In this document: one piece after another, positions 15,141-22,869 of the stretch
Numbering within the stretch: the stretch's first letter is position 1
Layout: each line of letters begins with the position of its first letter
Assembly: GCA_963610045.1 (NCBI GenBank)
Contig: CAVDMS010000004.1
Coordinates: forward strand, 1 to 51,476
Direction of reading: 5' to 3'
Source: F23-B02 sp963610045
GTDB lineage: Bacteria > Bacillota > Clostridia > Oscillospirales > Oscillospiraceae
DNA length: 51,476 bases
Program-made: the position numbers and the translations under genes
Notes under the pieces: generated by a model
Told to the model about the DNA's origin: nothing
The model's input: the letters and a program-made list of their open reading frames with translations, nothing else
The model's database searches: none

Positions 15141-16343
15141 ATGAAGATTCTTGTTATCAACGCAGGCAGCTCCTCCCTCAAGTACCAGCTCATCGACATG
15201 GAGACCGAAAAGGTAATGGCAAAGGGTCTCTGCGAGCGCATCGGCATCGACGGTCATTTAAAGCACAGCCCCCTCGTCGGCGATAAGCCCGTATTCAACG
15301 AGGACATCCCCCTTCCCACCCATGCCGAGGCAATAGCCGCTGTCATCGAGAAGCTCACCAGCGAGGAATACGGTGTCGTGTCCTCCATGAAGGAGATCGA
15401 CGCCGTCGGTCACCGTGTCGTTCACGGCGGCGAGAAGTTCGCTTCCTCCGTGCTTATCACCGACGAGGTCATGGCAGCCGTCGAGGAATGCACTCCCTTC
15501 GCTCCCCTGCACAACCCCGCAAACATCACCGGCATCAATGCCTGCCGTGAGGTCATGGGCGACGTTCCCATGGTCGGCGTATTCGACACCGCCTTCCATC
15601 AGACCATGCCCGGCAAGGCCTTCATGTACGCAGTTCCTTACGAATACTACGAAAACGACGGCATCCGCCGCTACGGCTTCCACGGCACCTCCCACCGCTA
15701 CGTTTCCGGCCGCTGCGCAGAGCTGATGGGCAAGCCCATCGAGGAGCTGAAGATCGTCTCCTGCCACATGGGTAACGGCAGCTCCATCGCAGCTATCGAC
15801 GGCGGCAAGTGCATCGACACCTCCATGGGCTTCACTCCCCTGGTCGGTCTGCCCATGGGTACCCGCTGCGGCGATCTCGACGCCGGCGTTATCCAGTTTA
15901 TCATGAACAAGTACGGCATCGGCATCGACGAAATGCTGAACATCCTCAACAAGAAGTCCGGCGTTCTCGGCGTTTCCGGCGTCTCCTCCGACTTCCGTGA
16001 TCTTGACAATGCGGCAGCCGAGGGCAACGAGAGAGCGCAGCTTGCTCTCGATATGTTCCACTACTGGGTCGCAAAGGTCGCAGGCTCCTACGTTGCGGCA
16101 ATGAACGGCGTTGACGCCATCGTATTCACCGCAGGCGTCGGCGAAAACTCCAAGAGCTCCCGTGCCGCCATCGCCGAGTACTTCGGCTACCTCGGCGTCA
16201 CCATCGACGAGGAGGCAAACTCCAAGAGAGGCGAGGACGTGTGCATCTCCACTCCCGACTCCAAGGTCAAGGTCTTTGTCATCCCCACCAACGAGGAGTT
16301 GGTCATCGCCCGCGATACCAGAGACATCGTTTGCGGAAAGTAA
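15141..16343 (+). CDS. ackA: Acetate kinase
   Basis: Interconverts acetyl phosphate + ADP and acetate + ATP; the main substrate-level ATP step of acetate-forming fermenters. Typical blocks: VINAGSSSLKYQLID at the start, AVGHRVVHGGEKF, the GFHGTSHRYV active-site segment, CHMGNGSSIAAIDGGKC, and MGFTPLVGLPMGTRCGDLD. Length 400 is normal. The start has AAAGGAATTTTGTA. The gene uses strikingly C-ending codons (ATC, TTC, GAC, CTC), unlike most neighbours, which suggests high expression. pta is not adjacent. A perfect hairpin terminator follows. Confidence 0.98.
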   Translation: MKILVINAGSSSLKYQLIDMETEKVMAKGLCERIGIDGHLKHSPLVGDKPVFNEDIPLPTHAEAIAAVIEKLTSEEYGVVSSMKEIDAVGHRVVHGGEKFASSVLITDEVMAAVEECTPFAPLHNPANITGINACREVMGDVPMVGVFDTAFHQTMPGKAFMYAVPYEYYENDGIRRYGFHGTSHRYVSGRCAELMGKPIEELKIVSCHMGNGSSIAAIDGGKCIDTSMGFTPLVGLPMGTRCGDLDAGVIQFIMNKYGIGIDEMLNILNKKSGVLGVSGVSSDFRDLDNAAAEGNERAQLALDMFHYWVAKVAGSYVAAMNGVDAIVFTAGVGENSKSSRAAIAEYFGYLGVTIDEEANSKRGEDVCISTPDSKVKVFVIPTNEELVIARDTRDIVCGK

Positions 16344-16353
16344 TTTAAACGTC

Positions 16354-16386
16354 AAAAACGGTGCAGCAAAGCTGCACCGTTTTTCT
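16354..16386. terminator. Bidirectional terminator after ackA
   Basis: AAAAACGGTGCAGC pairs perfectly with GCTGCACCGTTTTT around a three-base loop; T runs occur in both directions. It separates ackA from the converging HMA-SafE gene. Confidence 0.9.
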
Positions 16387-16388
16387 TT

Positions 16389-17354
16389 TTATCCGAGCCC
16401 CGCAAGGAGCATTTTTATGCCGAGTGCGGTAACAAGCACCGCACTGAGCTTGAGCATATACTTTGCAAGCTTTTTCGGGATAAACGAATTGAGCGCCCCG
16501 AAAACGAACATCAGCGGCACGGTGCCGAGCGAGAACATCAGCATGACCTCCGCACCGTAAAGTGCGCTGCCGCCGGAGATGGCTAACAGCCACATGGCGT
16601 ACATCGAGCCGCAGGGCATAAGCCCAGTTAAAAGTCCGACCGCCAAGGGTCTTCCCGCAAAGCGCTTCCTGCCCTTCTTCGGCAGACTGCAAAAGCCGCT
16701 CTGCGCCGGAGAAAGCGCACGCAGTCCGGGGATAAGTCCCCACATATTAACGCCGATTATCAGCACCGCCAGTCCCACCACGGTGAACACCGCCGACCTT
16801 GCCTGTGAGGTGTAGCTTATAACCGTGCCGAGCGCACCGAACACGGCGCCGGCGGCGGTGTATGAAAGCACCCGACCGCCGTTATAGTACAGTGCGGAGA
16901 GTATCCCCGTTTTTCTGTCGCCGCTCAGCTCGCTTCCCGATGCAGTCTGGCTCAGCATTATGCCGCCGCACATTCCGAGGCAGTGCGTGCTTGTGAGAAG
17001 TCCTATGAGGAATATGTAGCCGAGGCTTGCTCCCGCCTTCGCCTCCGGCACCGGGTTAAGTCCGCTTTTGGTGAAGAACAGCACGAGCGCCGCAGTCAGG
17101 ATGATGCATATTATGTCAACCGCAACGGCGGACATTCCCTTGTCCCCGGTGTCGTAGCCGGAAGCCTCGATACGTTTTTCGATCTGCTCAAGGCTCACGA
17201 TGTCGGGGTCAAAGCGCAGCTCGGCACGTCCTTTAATGTAGCTGACACGGGCGCTTATCACCCCCGGCGTGTGCAGCAGAGTCCCCTCCACCGCATCGGT
17301 GCAGGAGCGGCATATCATGCCCCGAATTTTAATCTGCGCCGTTTCTTCTCTCAT
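16389..17354 (-). CDS. HMA domain fused to a SafE/UreH-type membrane protein (321 aa)
   Basis: Residues 1-75 form a heavy-metal-associated domain with GMICRSCTDAV (the CxxC metal site) and ISARVSYIKGRAELRFDP. After a first helix near 80-100 comes a sulfite-exporter TauE/SafE-like (UreH_2-type) six-helix domain starting LIGLLTSTHCLGMCGGIM. Related membrane domains occur beside copper ATPases and oxidase-assembly genes, so a role in copper handling is likely but not proven. The start overlaps the end of copA; ATG 17354 is preferred to a GTG at 17366 because GGTGA is correctly spaced from it. Confidence 0.82.
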   Translation of the reverse strand: MREETAQIKIRGMICRSCTDAVEGTLLHTPGVISARVSYIKGRAELRFDPDIVSLEQIEKRIEASGYDTGDKGMSAVAVDIICIILTAALVLFFTKSGLNPVPEAKAGASLGYIFLIGLLTSTHCLGMCGGIMLSQTASGSELSGDRKTGILSALYYNGGRVLSYTAAGAVFGALGTVISYTSQARSAVFTVVGLAVLIIGVNMWGLIPGLRALSPAQSGFCSLPKKGRKRFAGRPLAVGLLTGLMPCGSMYAMWLLAISGGSALYGAEVMLMFSLGTVPLMFVFGALNSFIPKKLAKYMLKLSAVLVTALGIKMLLAGLG

Positions 17355-19686
17355 TTTTCTTTTCACCAGCCTTTTGAAGTCTCAGCGAGTTGAGCAGCAC
17401 TCCGTTTGACGAAAGCGTCATCGCTGCCGCCGCCATGGACGGATTCACTATCCCGAACGCCGCCGCAGGAATGCAGATGACGTTGTAAAACACCGCCCAC
17501 AGCAGGTTTTGACGCACCGTGCGCATGGTGTACTTCGACAGCCGCAGCGCCGTCACGGCCGCTTCGATCCTGCCGCCGAGCAGCACGACCCCGGCGCTGT
17601 CCGCCGCAATGTCGCTGCCGCTGCCCATGGCGATGGCAAGACCCGCCTGCGCCAGTGCCGGAGCGTCGTTTATTCCGTCGCCGACCATGGCAACGACTCT
17701 GCCGCCGCTCTTTAGCTCTGTGATCTTTGCCGCCTTTTCCTCCGGCAGCACGGAGCTTATCACTCTGTCGATGCCGCACTCGGAGGCGATGGCTCTCGCC
17801 GTTTTGTCGTTATCCCCGGTGAGCATCCACACCTCGACGCCCGATTTTTTGAGCCGTGCCACCGTTTCCGCAGACTTTGCACGCAGTCTGTCGGCTACAT
17901 AGACCGCAGCAAGAGCCCTTCCTCCGACCGCTATGCAAAGCTCCGCCGCCGTGCCTTCCGGCTCCGGCAGAACGGAGGTGTCGACGCCGAAGCGCAGGAG
18001 AAGCTTTCTGCTTCCGCACACGACCCGCTCTCCCGACACGGTGCCGGAAAGTCCCATGCCCGCAGTCTCTTCAAAGCCCTCGACGGCGGGAGGAAGTGCG
18101 TTCGGGAAGCGGTAGGCGGCGTATGACGTCACGGCGGCGGAAAGAGGATGCAGCGACAGGCGCTCAAGCGCAGCGGCGAAGATGAGCGCCGTCTCCGCAT
18201 CGGCGTCCGGGCAGGTGTACATTCCGCAGACCTCCGGCTTGCCCTCGGTGAGCGTTCCGGTCTTGTCGAAAACCACCGTATTCACCTTGTGCGCAAGCTC
18301 AAGCTCGGCTCCGTCTCTGTACAAAACGCCAAGCTCGGCGGCTCTGCCCGCTCCCACCATGAGCGCCGTCGGAGTGGCAAGACCCAAGGCACAGGGACAG
18401 GCGATGACCGTCAGACTGCACACGCAGTAGAGCGCACGGTCAAGGTCGCCGGGGGCTGCGGCGAAGTACCACACGCAGAAGACCACCGCCGACAGCGCAA
18501 GCACTATCGGGACGAACACCGACGCTATTTTGTCCGCAAGACGCTGCACGGGAGCCTTGGAGCTTTGCGCACAGCGCACCGTGTCGATGATCTGTGAAAG
18601 CACGGACTCCTTGCCGAGGCGCAGCGCCGAAAGCCGCACCGTACCCGAACGGTTCAGCGTTCCGCCGACAAGCTCGTCGCCTTCGTTTTTCTCGACGGGA
18701 AGGCTCTCGCCCGTGAGCATCGACTCGTCGACGGCGCAGCTTCCCTCGATTATGACGCCGTCCACCGGGATGCGCTCGCCGGGGCGGACGATGACGGTGT
18801 CATGCTCCTCGATCTCGTCGATCGGAAGCTCTTTTTCCTCGCCGTCCCGTATGATGACCGCCGTTTTAGCCTGAAGCCGCATAAGCTTTTTTATGGAGTT
18901 TGCCGTCTCGCCCATGGCGATAAGCTCAAGATACTTGCCGAACAGCAGCAGCGTTATAAGCACCGTTCCCGACATGAAGTACAGCATCTTCTCTATCGGG
19001 ACGTAAAACGCCTGATAGCTGCTGTACAGGTAGATTATCGTCGTGGAGACCGCAACGAGCAGGTCCATGCTCACGGTTTTGTTTCGCAGCGAACGGAAGG
19101 CGGAGCGGTAAAAATACGCTCCCGGCCAGAATTGTACGATGCTTGCGAGAATAAACTGTGCAATGTGGTAAATGTCCCACAGCAGCGGTATGGTGCAGAA
19201 GGTGCCGACGGTGATGAGCCGCAGAAGCTCCATGCGCTTTCGCATGGTGTACTCCTCGTCCCCGTCGCTTATCTCGCCTGGCTTTGCCCAAACGCCCAGC
19301 TCACGCAAGGCGGCGATCGGCTTTCCGATGTCGGCGCCCACGGGCCATAGCGACAGCTCCATCGTCGCATTGCCGTCACAAAAGCTTGCGCTCTGTACCT
19401 CGTCTATCGCCGAGACTGCGGCAATATACTCGTCGCTCCGTTCGGTGTCTAAGCCCTCGCAGCAAAGCTCCGCCCTGCCGAGCGGCACCTCATAGCCCGC
19501 CTTCCTTATGCGCCGTGCAATGTCCGGGATGCCGAGCTTTTCCTCGTCGTAGCGCAGATATGCGCTCCCCGCCGCATAGTTCACCGCCGCCTCAAGCACG
19601 CCCTCGGTCTCGCCGAGCGTGCGATTGAGCCTGTCAACGCAGGCGGCGCAGTCTATCCCGCATATTTTTATAACGATCTCTTTCAT
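17329..19686 (-). CDS. copA: Copper-type heavy-metal P1B ATPase (785 aa)
   Basis: An ATP-driven exporter of Cu+ or a related soft metal. The N-terminal HMA domain has CGIDCAACVDRL (Cys13 and Cys16). Residues about 70-140 look like a second HMA fold that has lost its CxxC. The core shows the TGES actuator loop, the metal site CPCALGLATPTA, phosphorylation motif DKTGTLTEG, LHPLSAAV in place of the usual SEHPL, LTGDNDKTA, and GDGINDAPALAQAG. CPC plus CxxC favours Cu. No Shine-Dalgarno is visible before ATG 19686; instead a stable hairpin lies 12 bases upstream. It is followed by the overlapping HMA-SafE gene. Confidence 0.93.
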   Translation of the reverse strand: MKEIVIKICGIDCAACVDRLNRTLGETEGVLEAAVNYAAGSAYLRYDEEKLGIPDIARRIRKAGYEVPLGRAELCCEGLDTERSDEYIAAVSAIDEVQSASFCDGNATMELSLWPVGADIGKPIAALRELGVWAKPGEISDGDEEYTMRKRMELLRLITVGTFCTIPLLWDIYHIAQFILASIVQFWPGAYFYRSAFRSLRNKTVSMDLLVAVSTTIIYLYSSYQAFYVPIEKMLYFMSGTVLITLLLFGKYLELIAMGETANSIKKLMRLQAKTAVIIRDGEEKELPIDEIEEHDTVIVRPGERIPVDGVIIEGSCAVDESMLTGESLPVEKNEGDELVGGTLNRSGTVRLSALRLGKESVLSQIIDTVRCAQSSKAPVQRLADKIASVFVPIVLALSAVVFCVWYFAAAPGDLDRALYCVCSLTVIACPCALGLATPTALMVGAGRAAELGVLYRDGAELELAHKVNTVVFDKTGTLTEGKPEVCGMYTCPDADAETALIFAAALERLSLHPLSAAVTSYAAYRFPNALPPAVEGFEETAGMGLSGTVSGERVVCGSRKLLLRFGVDTSVLPEPEGTAAELCIAVGGRALAAVYVADRLRAKSAETVARLKKSGVEVWMLTGDNDKTARAIASECGIDRVISSVLPEEKAAKITELKSGGRVVAMVGDGINDAPALAQAGLAIAMGSGSDIAADSAGVVLLGGRIEAAVTALRLSKYTMRTVRQNLLWAVFYNVICIPAAAFGIVNPSMAAAAMTLSSNGVLLNSLRLQKAGEKKNERRNGAD

Positions 19687-19697
19687 GGCATCACAGG

Positions 19698-19727
19698 AAA
19701 CGGGAGAGCAGACCTCTCCCGTTTTTT
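19698..19727. other. Hairpin between the unknown membrane gene and copA
   Basis: AAACGGGAGAG and CTCTCCCGTTT form an 11-pair stem with a five-base loop. On the plus strand it has a T run; on the minus strand, the direction of both flanking genes, only TTT follows. It lies just before the copA start, which has no ribosome site, so it could be an attenuator or a weak terminator. Confidence 0.5.
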
Positions 19728-19728
19728 A

Positions 19729-20277
19729 TCAGTCTTCGACGTAACGGCCTTCCTTGACCGCCTTTCTTATATCAAGGTACTTGATGAAGGATATTCCCGA
19801 ACACGGGAGGCTGAAAAGAGGAACATGGAACAGCAGGAGCCAGTCAAGCTTCGTGATGCCGCCCGCTGCGACCTCAATGTACTGACCGTCAACGAGGAAG
19901 GTACCGCCCTGCATAAGCTCGAAATAGGTGTAGTTCCAAATGCCCCAGTTAAGTCCGCTCGACGAACCGAAGCAGTGAAGCACCACGAACGAAAGGCTTG
20001 TTACGATACCGCCGAGGCAGCACACAAGCGTTGCGCTCATTCTGCGGCTCTTTGCAAGGAATATCGACACCACGGGCAGAACGTACACTATGAGATTCAG
20101 CGCCCACAGCGACAGCGGTATGTTGTAGCTCCAACGGTTTGCCTGAATAACGTGGTCAACGTCGTGCAGGAGTACGGACGCAAGCATGATGACGGCACAG
20201 ATTATCATTATCCTCGTGTTTCTCTTGCCCAGCTTTGTATCGAGCAGGCGCAGCTTCTGCTTATCTGAATTTGACAT
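19729..20277 (-). CDS. Unknown integral membrane protein (182 aa)
   Basis: No family recognised. The N-terminal 20 residues are basic and cytoplasmic (SDKQKLRLLDTKLGKRNTRI). Hydrophobic segments lie at about 23-40, 53-73, 80-100 and 140-160, with a polar loop at 105-135 containing GIWNYTYFELMQGGTF. The motif HDVDHVIQ follows the first helix and could bind a metal through its two His residues; that is speculation. It has AAGGAGAGAATATC at the start, a near-consensus promoter with a palindrome at its start site, and sits 42 bases upstream of copA on the same strand, so it may share copA regulation. Confidence 0.7.
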   Translation of the reverse strand: MSNSDKQKLRLLDTKLGKRNTRIMIICAVIMLASVLLHDVDHVIQANRWSYNIPLSLWALNLIVYVLPVVSIFLAKSRRMSATLVCCLGGIVTSLSFVVLHCFGSSSGLNWGIWNYTYFELMQGGTFLVDGQYIEVAAGGITKLDWLLLFHVPLFSLPCSGISFIKYLDIRKAVKEGRYVED

Positions 20278-20300
20278 GATATTCTCTCCTTATTTTTTAT

Positions 20301-20314
20301 TTACCAGTTGGTAA
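20301..20314. promoter_or_regulatory. Palindromic operator TTACCAGTTGGTAA
   Basis: TTACCA and TGGTAA are perfect inverted halves separated by GT. The site lies over the predicted transcription start of the 19729-20277 gene. The form resembles TetR-family operators, but no TetR gene is in the window. Confidence 0.6.
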
Positions 20315-20318
20315 GTTA

Positions 20319-20347
20319 AGAATATCACAGCTTTTCCCCCTTGTCAA
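20319..20347 (-). promoter_or_regulatory. Strong sigma-A promoter for the 19729-20277 gene
   Basis: Minus strand: -35 TTGACA (20342-20347), 17 bp, -10 TATTCT (20319-20324). A repressor on the adjacent palindrome would block it. Confidence 0.75.
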
Positions 20348-20354
20348 CACATAC

Positions 20355-20383
20355 TTTACCTAAGTTGTTTTGTGTGGTAAAAT
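20355..20383 (+). promoter_or_regulatory. Candidate promoter for the M3 peptidase gene
   Basis: -35 TTTACC (20355-20360), 17 bp, -10 TAAAAT (20378-20383). TTTACC and GGTAAA also form a wide inverted repeat across it. Confidence 0.5.
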
Positions 20384-20410
20384 GGTAAAAAGTTTATTCG
20401 GGAGGTCACT

Positions 20411-22081
20411 ATGAGCATCAAAAGACGTATTCTCGCTATTCTCCTTGTCGTCGTCATGCTTCTGTCCGTGTCCGGCTGCTCCCTGCTGTTCGGCGTTATA
20501 AGGGGCATCGACGGTCAGATGCCGAACGGAGTCACCGACAACCGTGACAAGATCGTGGAGTTTTCAAAGCTGAAGTACGATCGCCCCGACATGGACGAAA
20601 TGTCAGACCTTGCAGACGAGGTTCGCAGGCTCGTCGATAAAGGCAAGGTAAACGACAAGCTCATCGGCGCTTACGAGGAGTTTTACGATTCCTATGCGCA
20701 CTACATCACCATGTCGAACCTCGCCCTTATACGCAGCAATCTCGACACCTCAGACGAGTTTTACTCCGACGAAAACGAATGGTGCTCCGCACAGTCCGGA
20801 GAAGCCGAGCGCATTTTGGATGACCTGCTCAGATATTGCGCAAACTCCGATATTTGCGACGAGCTTGACGAGGAATACTTCGGCGGCTATCTTGCCGAAA
20901 ACTACTCCGAGGACGCAAGCGCCGAATATACGGATGAGATCGTTGAGCTTTACGCCCGGGAGAGCGAGCTTCTGACGCAGTATTATGATCTTTCCGTCGA
21001 AATGATGGATACCTCCCTCGACTCGGATAAATGGGACGGCTTCAATACGGAAGCCGCCGAGATATATATCGACCTTATAAAGGTTCACAGGCAGCTTGCG
21101 GATGAGTTCGGCTACGACTCATACTACGACATGGCATATGAGGAGTTCGGCCGCGACTATTCCGCAGAGGACACCGAGAGCTATGTCAAGGCCATCAAGA
21201 AATACATGGTTCCTCTGTACAAGGCAGCCATAGAGGACGGAAGTATTTTTACGATGTACGACATGGACTCCATGCGCCCCGAACGTTCCTTCAGGACGGT
21301 AAAGAGCTGCATTTACGATATGGACGACACCCTTGCCGAGATAATGCGGTTTATGGTCGATTATAAAATGTACGACACCGGCAGCGACAGCAAAAAGTTG
21401 GACGGCTCATATACCACTTATCTGTATGACGTCGATTCGCCCTACGTTTTCATCGGGCCGAGCTGCGATAAGAGCGATATTCTGACGATCGCACATGAGT
21501 TCGGGCATTTCTGCGATATGTACTCGAACTATAACGCCGGCTACAGCCTTGACACGGCAGAAATGCTGTCTCAGGGGCTTGAATACCTGCTCATCTGTTA
21601 TCTCGACGATGACGATCTTGCCGATGAGCTTAGAGAGTATAAGCTTTTGGACGATCTTGCTCTGTATGCGATGCAGGGCTGCTACAGTGAGTTTGAGCAC
21701 CGCGCATATGCACTTTCCGACAAGGAGCTGACCGTCGATAATCTGAACGACCTGTTTCTGGAGGTCGCAGAGGAATACGGTCTGACGGAGATGTACCGCA
21801 GCGAATATCTGAATTACCTTTGGATACAGATTTATCATCTGTTTGAGTATCCCTTCTACGTCATAAGCTACTGCATCTCCGACAGCGCCGCCTTCAACAT
21901 TTACATGGAGGAGCTTTCGGACAGCGGCAGCGGTCTTGAAATTTACATGGAGATCGTAACGGATTCCGCAAGCGACGACTTCCTCAAGCTTATAAAGCAG
22001 CACGACCTTCCCTCCCCGCTCTCGGGCAAAACGATAAAAAACATTGCCGAAACCATCGAGGATGAGCTCGGCATAGCTTAG
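20411..22081 (+). CDS. M3-family zinc metallopeptidase, lipoprotein (556 aa)
   Basis: Related to oligoendopeptidase F-type peptidases. The zinc motif HEFGH lies near residues 360-364 in TIAHEFGHFCDMYSNY, and TAEMLSQGLEYL about 20 residues later supplies the third ligand Glu, as in M3 enzymes. The N-terminus is a lipoprotein signal: basic start, hydrophobic stretch, then VSGC with the Cys near residue 19. Most M3 oligopeptidases are cytoplasmic, so a surface-anchored one is notable. The N-terminal half is helical and rich in Asp, Glu and Tyr. The start has GGGAGGTCACT. It probably trims peptides outside the cell for uptake (inference). Confidence 0.85.
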   Translation: MSIKRRILAILLVVVMLLSVSGCSLLFGVIRGIDGQMPNGVTDNRDKIVEFSKLKYDRPDMDEMSDLADEVRRLVDKGKVNDKLIGAYEEFYDSYAHYITMSNLALIRSNLDTSDEFYSDENEWCSAQSGEAERILDDLLRYCANSDICDELDEEYFGGYLAENYSEDASAEYTDEIVELYARESELLTQYYDLSVEMMDTSLDSDKWDGFNTEAAEIYIDLIKVHRQLADEFGYDSYYDMAYEEFGRDYSAEDTESYVKAIKKYMVPLYKAAIEDGSIFTMYDMDSMRPERSFRTVKSCIYDMDDTLAEIMRFMVDYKMYDTGSDSKKLDGSYTTYLYDVDSPYVFIGPSCDKSDILTIAHEFGHFCDMYSNYNAGYSLDTAEMLSQGLEYLLICYLDDDDLADELREYKLLDDLALYAMQGCYSEFEHRAYALSDKELTVDNLNDLFLEVAEEYGLTEMYRSEYLNYLWIQIYHLFEYPFYVISYCISDSAAFNIYMEELSDSGSGLEIYMEIVTDSASDDFLKLIKQHDLPSPLSGKTIKNIAETIEDELGIA

Positions 22082-22084
22082 CTT

Positions 22085-22126
22085 AAACGTAAAAAACGCA
22101 GTCATTTGACTGCGTTTTTTACGTTT
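22085..22126. terminator. Perfect 20-bp-arm palindromic terminator shared by converging genes
   Basis: The arm beginning AAACGTAAAAAACGCAG is followed by its exact reverse complement after two bases (TT). Each arm carries the A or T run that the other strand needs, so it can terminate both genes. It overlaps the stop codon of trmO. Confidence 0.9.
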
Positions 22127-22787
22127 CTATAACCGTCAGCGTATCGCCGGAGACCTTGAATTTCACTTCCCGCTCCCCATAGAAAAAGCCGTATATGCGC
22201 TCCGGGTCGTCGTGATAGCCCGGCCGGGGGTCGTTCCTGAGCGCCTGCAAAAGTCCCTCACGCTGAGACGGAGGGATCTTTTCGAGAAGCTTTTCGTCTA
22301 TAATAACGTTTAGCTTATGAAACTCCGTCGTATCTGTAAAGCCGCCGAGCGCCGTGGGGACGCAGTCGGCATAAGGCAGATATGGCTTTATGTCGAATAT
22401 CGGGGTGCCGTCCACAAGGTCGGCGCCGGAGACCGTGATGACGGATCCGAGGTCCTTTCGGTACTCGATTCCCTCAAGCTTCACGCAGGAAAGTCCGATC
22501 GGGTTCGGACGAAACGGCGAGCGTGTTGCGAAAACGCCGACTCTTGCGTTGCCGCCGAGTCTCGGCGGGCGCACGGTCGGCGACCACGCCTTGCCGAGGT
22601 TTTCGGAAAACTGCCATATGAGCCACAGGTGGCTCCAGTTTTCGAGTCCCCGCACCGCATCGGCGCTGCGGAACTCCGGCTCAAAGACTATCTCTCCGTA
22701 TATCTGCGGCGCAAGCCCGCTTTGTCTCGGTACGCCGAACTTCGTTTTAAACGGCGTGTGTATCCGTGCGACGGTAATCATTTGCAT
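22119..22787 (-). CDS. trmO: tRNA (N6-threonylcarbamoyladenosine37-N6)-methyltransferase TrmO
   Basis: The TsaA/YaeB/VirR family: a SAM-dependent enzyme that methylates t6A37 to m6t6A37 in some tRNAs. Diagnostic blocks: ITVARIHTPFKTKFGVPRQS, LENWSHLWLIWQF, GVFATRSPFRPNPIGLSCVK and SGADLVDGTPIFDIKPYLPY. Length 222 is typical for the form with a C-terminal extension (SQREGLLQALRNDPRPGYHD). Two ATGs lie six bases apart (22787 and 22781); the second matches family starts, and the ribosome site is weak for both. Divergent from the ABC transporter. Confidence 0.94.
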   Translation of the reverse strand: MQMITVARIHTPFKTKFGVPRQSGLAPQIYGEIVFEPEFRSADAVRGLENWSHLWLIWQFSENLGKAWSPTVRPPRLGGNARVGVFATRSPFRPNPIGLSCVKLEGIEYRKDLGSVITVSGADLVDGTPIFDIKPYLPYADCVPTALGGFTDTTEFHKLNVIIDEKLLEKIPPSQREGLLQALRNDPRPGYHDDPERIYGFFYGEREVKFKVSGDTLTVIET

Positions 22788-22823
22788 AAAATATCATCCG
22801 TTCATGCTTTATTCAAGAATATA

Positions 22824-22832
22824 TGCTATGAT
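22824..22832 (+). promoter_or_regulatory. Extended -10 promoter for the ABC transporter
   Basis: TGCTATGAT at 22824-22832 is an extended -10 (TGn-TATGAT); no good -35 is visible, which suits an extended -10 promoter. Confidence 0.45.
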
Positions 22833-22869
22833 ACGTTCAAAATCTCAAAAAGTCAATGGAGGTCTGAGC

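Noticed and set aside
15258..16355. A 365-codon open frame opposite ackA
   Set aside because: Same cause: biased codons of ackA leave the antisense frame open; the product has no family features.
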